Positions 1-7,965 are shown, counted from the stretch's first letter. The stretch is 64,000 nt of DNA from Candidatus Vecturithrix granuli (GCA_000739535.1 DF820466.1:466949-530948), one strand, 5' to 3'. The notes: generated from the letters alone by a model not told the origin. Numbers and translations: made by a program.

Positions 1-13
1 TGTAATGACACAG

Positions 14-102
14 AAGGTTATGGACACGCTCTCCGGAGTGCGCAAGCTCTGCTTGCGCGGCCAAAGCAGAACTTTGGCACTCCGAAAAATGTCCATAACC
101 TT
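14..102. repeat. Nested palindromic repeat
   Basis: The outer arms AAGGTTATGGACA (14-26) and TGTCCATAACCTT (90-102) are perfect inverted repeats. Inside them lies a second palindrome beginning GGAGTGC and ending GCACTCC. The inner core (GGAGTGC..AGCTCTGCTT) recurs near 24.4, 51.6 and 59.1 kb with other outer arms. I see no gene in it and no clear target duplication. Confidence 0.7.
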
Positions 103-114
103 GTATGTCAATAC

Positions 115-281
115 AGGTAGTGGTTAAATGGTAAGTGATGACTTGTCAGGGGGCAGGAGTGCGACATGGTCGTCGCAACGGTATCTCCGATGCCGCTCCT
201 GTCAGGGCGTTGCCCTGATGCGATGACCTCATCGCACTCCTGTTTCCTGACAAGTCATCACATACAACTTCATCGCTACCT
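115..281. repeat. Nested palindromic repeat
   Basis: An imperfect outer inverted repeat begins AGGTAG at 115 and ends CTACCT at 281. It contains the perfect arms GTGATGACTTGTCAGG (135-150) and CCTGACAAGTCATCAC (246-261). Within these sits a CAGGAGTGCGA / TCGCACTCCTG palindrome like the one near 3.4 kb. The GGTAGTGG-like ends resemble the 115-bp MITE found at 2.3 and 58.5 kb. A short open frame crossing it is a chance frame. Confidence 0.65.
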
Positions 282-388
282 CCCATATTATACTAAACGT
301 CTGCTGAAATTTGCAGAACAGTCATCAGTATCTGGAAATCTCAGTGTGCATTTAGTATAAAACCAAAGATTCTACAGATTCGGATGTA

Positions 389-1192
389 TCATGTATTCGT
401 GATATTCGCGTCATTCGATGGCTCATGCGCCGATATATTTTGCATACAATCCGCGCGCCAGCGATTCATCACCGGACAATTTCTGTCATGACTGATGGTA
501 AGTTTTTCAAACGTGCCTTCCCAGAAGTCTATGATCAAAAAATCCCGATTGATCTCGCCGCTTCCGACCAGGATTTTCATGGCTTCAACCGCTTCAAAGG
601 ACCCGATAATCATCGGCGCCGGGTTCAGAACGCCGACCGTATCGCAGGTTTCCACCTGACCTCTGCCGGGTGGAGTATCTAACAGACAGCGAAAACATGA
701 GGTTTCACCAGGCAGAATCGTTCGGCTCATGCCAGTAGATGAAATCGCTGCGCCATAGACCCAGGGAATGTGAAGTTTCAAGGACACATCGTTAATCAGA
801 AAACGCGTTTCAAAATTATCCAATCCATCCAGAATCACATCCGCATCTTGCACGAGCCGCTCGATATTGGTAAAATTCACGTCAGCCACAACACCTTCAA
901 TCTCAATACTCGAGTTGACGCGTTTTAAATGTCGTTCCGCCGCAACAGCTTTGGGGATTTGCTGCACGACGTCTTCTTCAGTAAACAGAATTTGACGTTG
1001 AAGATTATGAAACTCAATAAAATCGCGGTCAATAATTCGAATCTTACCGACCCCGCTGCGTGCCAGCGACGTCGCAATCACAGTTCCCAACGCGCCGCAG
1101 CCAATAATTACGGCACAGCTTGCGGATAATTTTTTCTGTCCTTCTACGCCAATCCCTCCAAAAAGGAGTTGTCGAGCATATCTCTCAAACAT
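389..1192 (-). CDS. ThiF/MoeB/HesA-family adenylyltransferase
   Basis: This 267-residue protein has the fold of E1-like enzymes that adenylate the C terminus of a ubiquitin-like sulfur carrier such as ThiS or MoaD. The nucleotide-binding loop GCGALG is at residues 31-36. The acidic DRDFIEFHNLQRQ segment is at about 55-67 and the DGLDNFETR motif at 122-130. A zinc CxxC is at C166/C169 and a candidate thioester cysteine at C183 in TCDTVGVLNP. The usual second zinc pair is incomplete: C239 is followed by Pro-Val-Met, not Pro-Val-Cys. It lies 27 bp after the HTH gene with its own AAGGAACGG ribosome binding site, so the two probably form an operon. No sulfur-carrier gene is nearby, so the partner is unknown. 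Confidence 0.85.
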   Translation of the reverse strand: MFERYARQLLFGGIGVEGQKKLSASCAVIIGCGALGTVIATSLARSGVGKIRIIDRDFIEFHNLQRQILFTEEDVVQQIPKAVAAERHLKRVNSSIEIEGVVADVNFTNIERLVQDADVILDGLDNFETRFLINDVSLKLHIPWVYGAAISSTGMSRTILPGETSCFRCLLDTPPGRGQVETCDTVGVLNPAPMIIGSFEAVEAMKILVGSGEINRDFLIIDFWEGTFEKLTISHDRNCPVMNRWRADCMQNISAHEPSNDANITNT

Positions 1193-1219
1193 TGTTTTTA
1201 TCCGTTCCTTGCAATAGTG

Positions 1220-1615
1220 TCATGGATGTTCTTCTTCCTGAGCTATTGCGAATGAGGCAAACACTTCACATGTGCGACACATTTTCATCTTGGCGCGCCA
1301 ATCTTTCTGAGCTTCGCCTTCGCAGATGGTGCCGTTAATGAACCAGCACAATTTCCCGGCGTGACATTCCCAGGCCGGGCATTGTTCTTTTCGTTCATCC
1401 GGGCAATTCCTGATCACCCAACAGGGATTTTGACTTACCGCGCCTTGCGACATCATCAACAGAAAGAGTATCTGACGTTCAACATGCACCGGAATATTGC
1501 GCCATCCCTGTTCGTAACTATGAATCGCCTTGATTGACGTTCCGAGCAGTTGAGCCATCTGTTTCTGGGTTTTCTGTAATTTTTGACGAATGGAGAGAAA
1601 TTCTTTGCTTTCCAT
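1220..1615 (-). CDS. HTH protein with C-terminal two-CW cysteine-rich domain
   Basis: This is a protein of about 131 residues. Residues 6-46 form an XRE/Cro-like helix-turn-helix (QKQMAQLLGTSIKAIHSYEQGW). Residues 65-116 hold eight cysteines, including the paired C65-W66 and C90-W91 typical of two-CW domain proteins, so a metal-binding or redox-sensing C terminus is likely. I place the start at 1615 because GGAG lies six bases upstream; an in-frame ATG at 1627 is possible. A longer frame to 1696 would begin with TTG inside the -35 box and is unlikely. The gene precedes the ThiF-type gene and may regulate that operon in response to metal or redox state, which is inference. Confidence 0.7.
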   Translation of the reverse strand: MESKEFLSIRQKLQKTQKQMAQLLGTSIKAIHSYEQGWRNIPVHVERQILFLLMMSQGAVSQNPCWVIRNCPDERKEQCPAWECHAGKLCWFINGTICEGEAQKDWRAKMKMCRTCEVFASFAIAQEEEHP

Positions 1616-1651
1616 AAGATACTCCATAAGCTCTTTATTTTGTGAACTGCT

Positions 1652-1693
1652 ACATTGTGGTAACATGTGATACAATGTGGTATATTTTGTCAA
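1652..1693 (-). promoter_or_regulatory. Promoter with dyad operator for the HTH/ThiF operon
   Basis: A TTGACA -35 box reads leftward at 1693-1688. Immediately downstream is a 7-bp inverted repeat, ACAATGT/ACATTGT (1672-1678 and 1652-1658), which could be the autoregulatory site of the HTH protein. A -10 box is weak; TATCAC at 1672-1667 is the best candidate. Confidence 0.45.
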
Positions 1694-1850
1694 CAAAAAA
1701 ATACAATGATTTTGGGGTTATAGGTTGAGAACTGTGCTGAACAACTCAAACTTCACCTCAACGATTTGTCATCAGAAATTCTTGCTGGACTATTTTGTAG
1801 GGGTAGTCAGTCCAATATAACATAATTGAGTAAAAATTTTCATTTTTTTC

Positions 1851-1885
1851 TTGACACGTGCATAGATGTGCATTAATGTATGCTC
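1851..1885 (+). promoter_or_regulatory. ars promoter and ArsR operator 1
   Basis: TTGACA (1851-1856), a 17-bp spacer and TAATGT (1874-1879) form a good sigma-70 promoter. The spacer and -10 box overlap ATGTGCATTAATGTATGC (1866-1883), a dyad like the ArsR operator class. A near-copy lies at 2261-2280, before arsM. The predicted transcription start is close to the ATG at 1886, so the arsR mRNA may have almost no leader. Confidence 0.7.
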
Positions 1886-2239
1886 ATGACAACGGAACAG
1901 ACAAAAACACAAATTGCGGAAGAGTTGGTTGACATTCTGGATTCGGCGTTTTTCAAGACGCTGAGTGAACCGGTGCGGGTGCAGATTTTAAAATTCCTGC
2001 TGCTGCATGGCCGTTCGGATATTGGCACGATTGCCGAACAGATGCCCCAGGATCGTTCGGTCATCTCCCGCCATCTGAATTTGATGCACACGGCCGGAAT
2101 TCTGACCTGTGAAAAAGAGACGCGCCACATCTATTATGCAATTGACGCCCAGGCGTTTCTGGAAAAGGTAGAAGGGATTGCCGACAAACTCCGCGCGTGT
2201 ATGCTGATCTGCTGTCCCGATTGTTGTCGGAAAGAATAA
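1886..2239 (+). CDS. arsR: ArsR-family arsenic-responsive repressor
   Basis: This 117-residue winged-helix repressor has the recognition helix in DRSVISRHLNLMHTAGIL and the wing at TRHIYYAID. Five cysteines cluster at the C terminus (C105, C109, C110, C113, C114), a likely As(III) site; in some ArsR subgroups C-terminal cysteine pairs release the repressor from DNA. It precedes arsM and an ArsP-like permease gene, which supports an arsenic role. Two matching dyads, at 1866-1883 and 2261-2280, are the likely operators, so it probably controls itself and arsM. The in-frame ATG at 1880 is an alternative start but overlaps the -10 region. Confidence 0.88.
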   Translation: MTTEQTKTQIAEELVDILDSAFFKTLSEPVRVQILKFLLLHGRSDIGTIAEQMPQDRSVISRHLNLMHTAGILTCEKETRHIYYAIDAQAFLEKVEGIADKLRACMLICCPDCCRKE

Positions 2240-2260
2240 ATAAATTTTTTTTAATCGTTT

Positions 2261-2280
2261 ATGTGCATTAGTGTGCATAT
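2261..2280 (+). promoter_or_regulatory. ArsR operator 2 upstream of arsM
   Basis: ATGTGCATTAGTGTGCATAT matches the dyad in the arsR promoter at most positions, which suggests a second repressor site between arsR and arsM. I see no good separate -35/-10 pair here. Confidence 0.55.
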
Positions 2281-2306
2281 AAACAATATAAATAAGGAGA
2301 AACTCG

Positions 2307-2421
2307 GGTAGTGGTATTCTGTACATGATGTACGTTCCCTGAGCGAAGTCGAAGGGAACGCCTGCATGCTCGTCTCGACTCCGCTCGACGACCGGTCATC
2401 ATGTACAAGGTAGCCACTACC
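2307..2421. mobile_element. 115-bp MITE, copy 1, inserted before arsM
   Basis: The element begins GGTAGTGGTA and ends with the near-complementary GTAGCCACTACC, giving imperfect terminal inverted repeats of about 24 bp. It is flanked by an exact 8-bp duplication, GAAACTCG (2299-2306 and 2422-2429). A second copy of the same 115-bp length lies at 58521-58635, also with an 8-bp duplication. The core carries GAGCGAAGTCGA and CTCGACTCCGCTCGA palindromes that recur in other elements. It has no coding capacity. It separates AAGGAG (2295-2299) from the arsM ATG (2431). Confidence 0.9.
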
Positions 2422-2430
2422 GAAACTCGT

Positions 2431-3261
2431 ATGCAAACAGCAGAACAGATCAAAACCATTGTCAAAGAGAAATATGGACAGATCGCCAGCCAGCGGACTA
2501 CAGGGTGCTGTGGCCCTCAAAATGCCCAGGTAACATCGAGTTGTTGCGGCAGTAACACCGATGCACAGGTACTCACTCCGGACTACAGTCAGGTTGATGG
2601 CTATTATGCCGGAGCTGATTTGGGATTGGGCTGCGGCGTGCCTACCCAGTTTGCGGATATCCAGGCCGGCGAGGTCGTGCTTGACTTGGGGTCAGGTGCA
2701 GGCAATGATGTATTTGTCGTTCGATCATTGGTTGGGGAGTCCGGGAAGGTCATCGGCGTAGATATGACCGCGGAGATGATTGCACGTGCGCAGGAAAATC
2801 AGGCGAAATTGGGCTATCAGAATGTGGAATTTCGACTGGGAGAAATCGAGAGTTTGCCAGTGAAGACCGGGGAAGTTGATGTCGTCATCAGTAATTGCGT
2901 GCTCAACCTGGTGCCGGATAAAACCAAAGCTTTTCAAGAAATTTACCGGGTGCTGAAACCAGGCGGACATTTTTGCATCTCGGATATCGTCTTGCGAGGT
3001 GAACTCCCTGAAAAGCTCAAATCTCTGGCAGAATTGTACGCCGGATGTGTCGCCGGGGCCTTGCAGCATGATGAGTATTTGCACGTCATTCGGGAAGCCG
3101 GATTTACGGATATGGAGATTCATAAAGATCACCAGTATATCCTGCCCGACGCGATCTTAACTCAATATCTGAGTCACGAGGATATTGAGCTGTATCGGCA
3201 TTCGAACACCGGAATCTTCAGCATCACGGTGTCAGCCAGGAAACCAGCGACAGCAGAGTAA
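2431..3261 (+). CDS. arsM: Arsenite S-adenosylmethionine methyltransferase
   Basis: This 276-residue class I methyltransferase converts As(III) to methylated arsenicals using SAM. The SAM-binding loop DLGSGAGND is at 85-93. The cysteines expected to bind arsenic are at C68, C156 and C206, with further pairs at C26-C27 and C38-C39. The natural start is ATG 2431: removing the upstream MITE and one duplication restores AAGGAG eight bases before it. The MITE also supplies an in-frame ATG at 2401 that would add ten residues but has no ribosome binding site. Translation may be weakened unless the MITE hairpin loops out. With ArsR and ArsP it forms a methylation-and-export detoxification route. Confidence 0.92.
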   Translation: MQTAEQIKTIVKEKYGQIASQRTTGCCGPQNAQVTSSCCGSNTDAQVLTPDYSQVDGYYAGADLGLGCGVPTQFADIQAGEVVLDLGSGAGNDVFVVRSLVGESGKVIGVDMTAEMIARAQENQAKLGYQNVEFRLGEIESLPVKTGEVDVVISNCVLNLVPDKTKAFQEIYRVLKPGGHFCISDIVLRGELPEKLKSLAELYAGCVAGALQHDEYLHVIREAGFTDMEIHKDHQYILPDAILTQYLSHEDIELYRHSNTGIFSITVSARKPATAE

Positions 3262-3381
3262 ACCGGGAAACAGAAATCTGAAAGAGTCTGGCATGGAATG
3301 CAGGCAGCTTGTTTGTCCCGCAAAATGAACTTTTTAAATTGACCAGCAAGGATGTCTGCGCTTCATGTAGAACAGAATAAA

Positions 3382-3521
3382 GTTGTTGCGCAATAACAGG
3401 AGTGCGACGTGGTCGTCGCTGCGTTGTTTCGACCGCAGAGGGATCCCCCTTTTCTGCGACGACCGCGTCGCACTCCTGAGATCACCTGCTTTTCAGGCAC
3501 GATCGTTTATTGAGCAACAAC
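3382..3521. repeat. Nested palindromic repeat between arsM and the flavodoxin gene
   Basis: The outer arms GTTGTTGCGCAATAA (3382-3396) and TTATTGAGCAACAAC (3507-3521) differ at one position. The inner palindrome is CAGGAGTGCGACG / CGTCGCACTCCTG, the same core type as at 115-281. It is the only recognisable content of the 280-bp gap and could form a long hairpin in the ars transcript. Confidence 0.7.
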
Positions 3522-3541
3522 TCTAATAAGGAAGAGAATTT

Positions 3542-4018
3542 ATGCCAAAGGCTTTGATTATATACTATTCCAGAAGCGGTAATACGAAAAAGATGGCGGA
3601 ATCCATCGCAGAAGGTTTACAACACGAACAGGTAGAAGTCGATCTTCGCGCTGTCAACGATGTGACCGCCGATGACCTGTTGCGGCCGGATGCCATTATT
3701 ATCGGTTCTCCTACATATTACGGGAGTATGGCAGCCGAAATCAAACGGCTGCTCGATGAATCTGTCAGGGTGCATGGTAAGCTCGATGGCAAAATCGGCG
3801 CGGCCTTTAGCTCCAGTCATCACATTGGCGGAGGCAACGAAACCACGATCCTGGATATGTTACACGCGATGTTAATTCATGGAATGATCGTGCAGGGCGA
3901 TTGGCAGGGCGACCATTACGGCCCGGTCGCCATCGGCGCTCCTGATGAGCGGGTTGTTCAGGAGTGTATCCGCTCAGGCGGCAGAATCGCCCGGCTCATC
4001 AAAAAATTAGCAGAGTAG
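3542..4018 (+). CDS. Flavodoxin-like FMN protein
   Basis: This 158-residue flavodoxin/WrbA-type protein has the FMN phosphate loop SRSGNT at residues 10-15 and the second flavin loop GSPTYYGS near 55-63. Length and motifs fit a short-chain flavodoxin or NAD(P)H:quinone oxidoreductase. It lies in the ars cluster, after AAGGAAGAG. It could supply reducing power for arsenic chemistry, but that is inference; it is not an ArsH by sequence. Confidence 0.8.
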   Translation: MPKALIIYYSRSGNTKKMAESIAEGLQHEQVEVDLRAVNDVTADDLLRPDAIIIGSPTYYGSMAAEIKRLLDESVRVHGKLDGKIGAAFSSSHHIGGGNETTILDMLHAMLIHGMIVQGDWQGDHYGPVAIGAPDERVVQECIRSGGRIARLIKKLAE

Positions 4019-4052
4019 GTGACTTACGGAATTATTCAGGAGGATTGAATCC

Positions 4053-4085
4053 AGACCTGACAGGTTTTCAACCCCTGTCAGGTCT
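4053..4085 (+). terminator. Strong intergenic hairpin
   Basis: AGACCTGACAGG (4053-4064) pairs perfectly with CCTGTCAGGTCT (4074-4085). No U-run follows, so it may attenuate or stabilise mRNA between the flavodoxin and permease genes and is not a classical terminator. Confidence 0.45.
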
Positions 4086-4148
4086 CAGCCAATAGTGTAA
4101 ATTCAGAAAAGTTGTTTAATCATTCAACCCACAAGAAGGAAACACTTT

Positions 4149-5321
4149 ATGCAACACGTATTCATCGAATTGACAGAACTTTTGACGAACATGGTACAAA
4201 CCGTCATCGGCAGCCTTGCGCACAACTGGATTCCGCTGAGTTTAGCGATTCTGACGGCGGCAATAATGACCGTCTATATGGATGCAGCAAAACTTAAAGG
4301 TGCATTACTTCGCAACCCCAATGTTTCCATTTGGGGCAGTGTCGCGGTGGGCGCGTTTACGCCGCTGTGTGCGTGCGGCACAATGGCCGTAATTCTTGGA
4401 ATGCTCAGCACAACCTTACCCTGGGGGCCGATCATGGCATTCCTCACCTCGTCTCCGTTGATGAGCCCCGACGGTTTTATCATGGTGGCAGGCATACTCA
4501 GTCTCAAGTTTGCGATTGCGCTGACGCTTGCGTCCATCGTTATCGGCATGGGGGCCGGTTACGCGACGCATCTGATCGAAAAAAAGACCGATTTCTTGAA
4601 AAACCAGACACGCTTTGCACAGAAATCGCCCGGTCAAGCCTGTGGGTGTGCTGGCGTGTTTCCACAACCTCAGCCGGTACAAACGTGCGCTTGCGCTGTG
4701 ACGGCGGTTTCTCGTCCACAGCCAGTGCCAATGTGTGGGTGTACTGCGACAGATTCTCTTCCACAACCGGTCTTGAGTAAGTCTCAACTCTGCTGCGCCG
4801 CGCCAACTATCAACGACCTCACTCCATTGTCCTGGCTTTCAGACATTGGACAGGCGTTTGCAGCGAATACCGGAGCGTTGGTGGGGTTTTTACAGAAACT
4901 AAAATGGCGCGCTCTGGCCGACGCGGTGGTGAAGATCGGCGTCAAACAGATTCTGTTGTATTATGCAATTTTCGTGGCGATAGGTTTCCTGATTAACACG
5001 TTTGTACCAACCGCACTTATCATGACGCTGTTTAGCGCCAACAATATCCTGGCGGTTCCGTTCGCCGCTCTCATCGGTCTGCCACTCTACGTGACCACAG
5101 AATCCTCAATTCCATTGATGAGTGCCTTAACGACGCAAGGCGCCAGCGAAGGTGCAATGCTGGCATTCATGATTACCGGGCCGGGCACGAGCGCCTGGGT
5201 AATAGCCGGAATTACCACCATTCTCAAAAAACGAGCGATCAGTCTGTATGTCGCCTTTTTGCTGGCAGGGGGAATTCTCTCGGGCTATTGCTACGATCTG
5301 CTCATGCTGATGGGAAAATAA
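4149..5321 (+). CDS. ArsP/DUF318-family permease
   Basis: This 390-residue inner-membrane protein has about eight hydrophobic helices in two blocks, as in ArsP-type exporters of trivalent methylarsenicals. The first block carries T71-P-L-C-A-C-G77, matching the family signature with paired cysteines; the second has GLPLYVTTESSIPL and ITGPGTSAWV. The central loop (about 160-220) is unusual: it repeats Pro-Gln-Pro-Val spacers with C-x-C pairs and a CC pair, so it could bind As(III) before export. Its position after arsR and arsM supports methylarsenite efflux. The cluster itself is strong evidence, but the substrate is inferred. Confidence 0.8.
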   Translation: MQHVFIELTELLTNMVQTVIGSLAHNWIPLSLAILTAAIMTVYMDAAKLKGALLRNPNVSIWGSVAVGAFTPLCACGTMAVILGMLSTTLPWGPIMAFLTSSPLMSPDGFIMVAGILSLKFAIALTLASIVIGMGAGYATHLIEKKTDFLKNQTRFAQKSPGQACGCAGVFPQPQPVQTCACAVTAVSRPQPVPMCGCTATDSLPQPVLSKSQLCCAAPTINDLTPLSWLSDIGQAFAANTGALVGFLQKLKWRALADAVVKIGVKQILLYYAIFVAIGFLINTFVPTALIMTLFSANNILAVPFAALIGLPLYVTTESSIPLMSALTTQGASEGAMLAFMITGPGTSAWVIAGITTILKKRAISLYVAFLLAGGILSGYCYDLLMLMGK

Positions 5322-5401
5322 ACTGACTCAATATAAACACGACAACGAAGTGGGAACACAACCAATTCGTTATATTTCCAATTGGTTATCGTGCTGTCAT
5401 G

Positions 5402-5640
5402 TCATCCGCCAAAATGGCCGCCGACATTGGGTTGTGCCGCTGTTTGCAGTTGTTCGTTTTGGTATTGTTCGACGGCTGACTGCACCGTCCCCGTCACGTC
5501 GGTTAGTACCTGAATCCCGGCGGCTTCTCAAGGACTTCGAACGCCATCGTCTCGGTCTCTACAATGTGTGATTGTTTGGAAACGGCCGATCATCGTGTTG
5601 CTGTCAAAACGACTTCGGCCGCCCTGTTCGGTTGTTTTTG
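5402..5640 (-). pseudogene. NifX/NifB-type cofactor protein remnant
   Basis: Reading leftward, fragments resembling the dinitrogenase iron-molybdenum cofactor (NifX/MTH1175-like) domain appear in different frames: AAEVVLT, then AFEVLEK, then AAGIQVLTDVTGTV and a final PNVGGHFGG before a stop at 5402. The N-terminal half is missing, replaced by the FmdB-type gene directly upstream, and at least two frame changes and a stop separate the pieces. I read it as a truncated, decayed gene. It is unlikely to make a functional protein. Confidence 0.5.
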
Positions 5641-5889
5641 TTAATGATTACACGGCGGCCTGTCGCACCGCTCGGTTCGTCCGCAGCAAGTCTGTTCCCG
5701 TCCGCATTGGATTGACGATGCGCTGGGTGACGCGTCGCTGCCTTTCATGATAAATCCGGTGCCCGTTCCTAACAATCGGCGCACCGGTCCGCCGCATTCC
5801 GGACAGGTTGCAACCGGGGCATCATTGCTCCCCTGAAATTGTTCGAACCGATGACCTTGCATGATACATTCATACTCGTAAGTTGGCAT
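5641..5889 (-). CDS. FmdB-type zinc ribbon protein, variant
   Basis: This 82-residue protein starts MPTYEYEC, the typical opening of FmdB-family regulatory zinc ribbons, and has CPECGG at 29-34. The first half of the ribbon is altered: where C-x-x-C-G-H is expected it reads C8-I-M-Q-G-H, so one zinc ligand is lost. The tail after residue 50 is Cys-rich and unlike the family; it may be frameshifted sequence joined to the NifX remnant downstream. GGGAG lies well placed before the ATG. It is the gene nearest the open end of the cassette array; whether it belongs to a cassette is unclear because no further attC follows. Confidence 0.6.
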   Translation of the reverse strand: MPTYEYECIMQGHRFEQFQGSNDAPVATCPECGGPVRRLLGTGTGFIMKGSDASPSASSIQCGREQTCCGRTERCDRPPCNH

Positions 5890-6003
5890 AGTATTCTCCC
5901 ATAACTACATGTCGCTATTAGATATGCACTGTTCTGCAATTGTTCCAAAGGCGGCGGCGATGCCGGACAATGGCAATTTTTCGATGTATGGTTTTCCGGC
6001 GTC

Positions 6004-6115
6004 GCATAACGCCCTGCTTCAGGGGCGGCACAGGGCGGCGGCCACCAAACCTCAGGGAACACCACCCAATTTTCCCCGCCGCCCTGTGGCGTCCCCTGCA
6101 AGCAGCTCGTTAGGA
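6004..6115 (-). other. attC site 1
   Basis: Read on the minus strand, the site runs from the inverse core TCCTAAC (6115-6109) through a long imperfect palindrome to the core site GTTATGC (6010-6004). The palindrome contains GCCGCCCTGTG and its complement. Size and layout match the five other attC sites here. The inverse core complements the start of the cassette that ends here (GTTAGGAAGC), as expected for a cassette's own attC. Confidence 0.85.
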
Positions 6116-6126
6116 AGCTTGTTGTC

Positions 6127-7071
6127 TCAATACCCATAGACATCAAACGTTAATTGCGATGATTCATCGACCCGGAAAACCTGAACCAGTACCTGTTGGA
6201 TGATCTCACCAATGCTATCCGGCTCCCCATGCAAGTCGTAATCTAAAAATTCTGTTCCATCAGTTCCCCTATTCACCGAGAGCGAGAGTCCAAGATTGCC
6301 ACATCCTTCTTCAATGCGTGATCGCAAGCGTTGCTGAGATTCTGTGGCCATAGGGAAATCCATTTGAACACCACGTGAATCGCCAGTAAATTGTACAACC
6401 GTGTCTATGTCTTGAACACGAATAATTGTAAACGCCTCTGGATTCTGTGATACCATTAAGCCGTGAATAAATTTCGAAATATCGTGAAGCGTTCCAGAAA
6501 CGGAATTCGTTGAGTCGGGATGGGGTATATTCCTCGTGTGGGATGGAGGCGAATTTTTTATTGTGTAAAGGATTATTCCACCAATGACTGTAAGCCCAAT
6601 AACGAGTGATACCCCCAACTCTACGGACGGAGAAAGCTGGAGAGGAACTACCGGAAATGTTTTAGACCATGAAAACGCGCGCAAGCCGATGGCAACGATT
6701 CCTATGGGCATCCCACGTCGAAGGTTGGCTAATTCTTTTTGCCGCCACTCATCAGGCATTTGCGCAGACTCATAATTTTTAAACAGGTGCTTCCCCCCAG
6801 TGCTTGCCCACAAGTGGAAGAAGGCATCAATGAGCATAACAATAGCAATACTCCCCCAGACATAGGGGAAATACATGTATTGAAGCGAGAGGAACAGCAA
6901 AAATACCGCGATACAGGAGGACACCGCATCAATGAAATGGTATTTGTGAACCCCAACAGTATAGATTTTGTGATATTTTCGTTTCACCCGTCGCTCCGGC
7001 CATATGAGGTTTACTGCTAACCGGATACTGCCGAAGACAAAGAGTGTAAACAGTCCTATTGGAAGAATCAT
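6127..7071 (-). CDS. Cassette-borne membrane protein of unknown function
   Basis: This 314-residue protein has about five hydrophobic helices (near 2-22, 45-65, 67-88, 118-137 and 148-170) and then a soluble C-terminal domain (about 200-314) of mixed alpha/beta character. I do not recognise a family. It is the only gene of the cassette between attC2 and attC1, and its stop lies 12 bp before attC1, a typical cassette arrangement. The start follows the core site by about 40 bp and I see no strong ribosome binding site. Confidence 0.65.
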   Translation of the reverse strand: MILPIGLFTLFVFGSIRLAVNLIWPERRVKRKYHKIYTVGVHKYHFIDAVSSCIAVFLLFLSLQYMYFPYVWGSIAIVMLIDAFFHLWASTGGKHLFKNYESAQMPDEWRQKELANLRRGMPIGIVAIGLRAFSWSKTFPVVPLQLSPSVELGVSLVIGLTVIGGIILYTIKNSPPSHTRNIPHPDSTNSVSGTLHDISKFIHGLMVSQNPEAFTIIRVQDIDTVVQFTGDSRGVQMDFPMATESQQRLRSRIEEGCGNLGLSLSVNRGTDGTEFLDYDLHGEPDSIGEIIQQVLVQVFRVDESSQLTFDVYGY

Positions 7072-7110
7072 ATGTTCACACCTTACGAAATGTCAATATC
7101 TCCATATGCT

Positions 7111-7222
7111 TCCTAACGCCCCGCTTCAGCAGCCACGAGGGGCGGCGGCCACTGAACCCCAAAGAATAGCAACCAATTTTCCTCGCCGCCCCTCGTGGTC
7201 TGCTGCAAGCGGATCGTTCGAC
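7111..7222 (-). other. attC site 2
   Basis: The minus strand runs from inverse core GTCGAAC (7222-7216) to core site GTTAGGA (7117-7111). The stem contains GCGGCGAGGAAAA and CCGCCGCCCCTCGTGG segments. The arm next to the inverse core has two extra unpaired bases, which fixes the orientation as leftward. The first 11 bases of its cassette (GTTCGACATTC, at attC3) complement its inverse core exactly. Confidence 0.9.
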
Positions 7223-7236
7223 ATTCTTCTCATTTT

Positions 7237-7965
7237 TTACCTCTTCTTTTTTATCTCTTTTTCAATGATTTCCTTTACAAATGCGGGGATTTCTTTATCA
7301 AATCGAATTGCTTGCGCTTTGAGCTTTTCATAGGTGGCGATTTCATCACCTTGCCAGAGCAGATCAATTCGACGAACGTGTTTCATGGCGATATGACTAT
7401 AATTCTCTGGATATGCCCAGTAGCAGGAGACGCAAATCTTCCGATCTTTCAAAGAATTCCAATTTTCGCAATGTTCGCATGACCACGATTTCGCCCGGTT
7501 GGCAGAACTGCTCAACAACATGAAATTTTCTGGGACTAATTCTGGTTCTCCTCCGACTTCATAAGGAATCCGATGATCAATTTGTAGCTCTCGCTCATCC
7601 ATGTCTTCTAAATAGATGAAACATTGACAGCCATATTGCTGAATCAATTGCTCTTTAAGCGTTTTTGATAAGCCTGTTCTTCCTGACAATTTCCTAAATC
7701 TGAGCTTCTTGGGATCACCAAATTTATATGCCGCGATTTTTCGCCCGTCGCGTCCTGTGACACGGAAGGTTTCAAGGGGAATACCATGCTCTCTCACATC
7801 GCGCGCCGCTCGTGGCGGGTGATTATAGCCATACTGCTCTTTGAGTTCTTCTGTTGTGACAAACCCATGTTGCAAAATATGGTCAATCACCGCTTTAGGG
7901 CGTTTAGCCGTGACCGATTGACAAAGAGCAAGAAATTCGTCAGGTAATTTCGGGATAGTGTTCAT
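7237..7965 (-). CDS. HNH-type restriction endonuclease (predicted)
   Basis: This 242-residue protein has an HNH nuclease fold: LQIDHRIPYEVGG with H131, then ENFMLL with N147 and ANRAKSW with N156. A zinc ribbon follows (C163/C166 and C178/C181). It overlaps the end of the methyltransferase gene by 26 bp in the same cassette, which makes it the likely endonuclease of a type II restriction-modification pair. The N-terminal 100 residues look like a winged-helix DNA-binding region. The recognition sequence cannot be read from the protein. Confidence 0.78.
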   Translation of the reverse strand: MNTIPKLPDEFLALCQSVTAKRPKAVIDHILQHGFVTTEELKEQYGYNHPPRAARDVREHGIPLETFRVTGRDGRKIAAYKFGDPKKLRFRKLSGRTGLSKTLKEQLIQQYGCQCFIYLEDMDERELQIDHRIPYEVGGEPELVPENFMLLSSSANRAKSWSCEHCENWNSLKDRKICVSCYWAYPENYSHIAMKHVRRIDLLWQGDEIATYEKLKAQAIRFDKEIPAFVKEIIEKEIKKKR

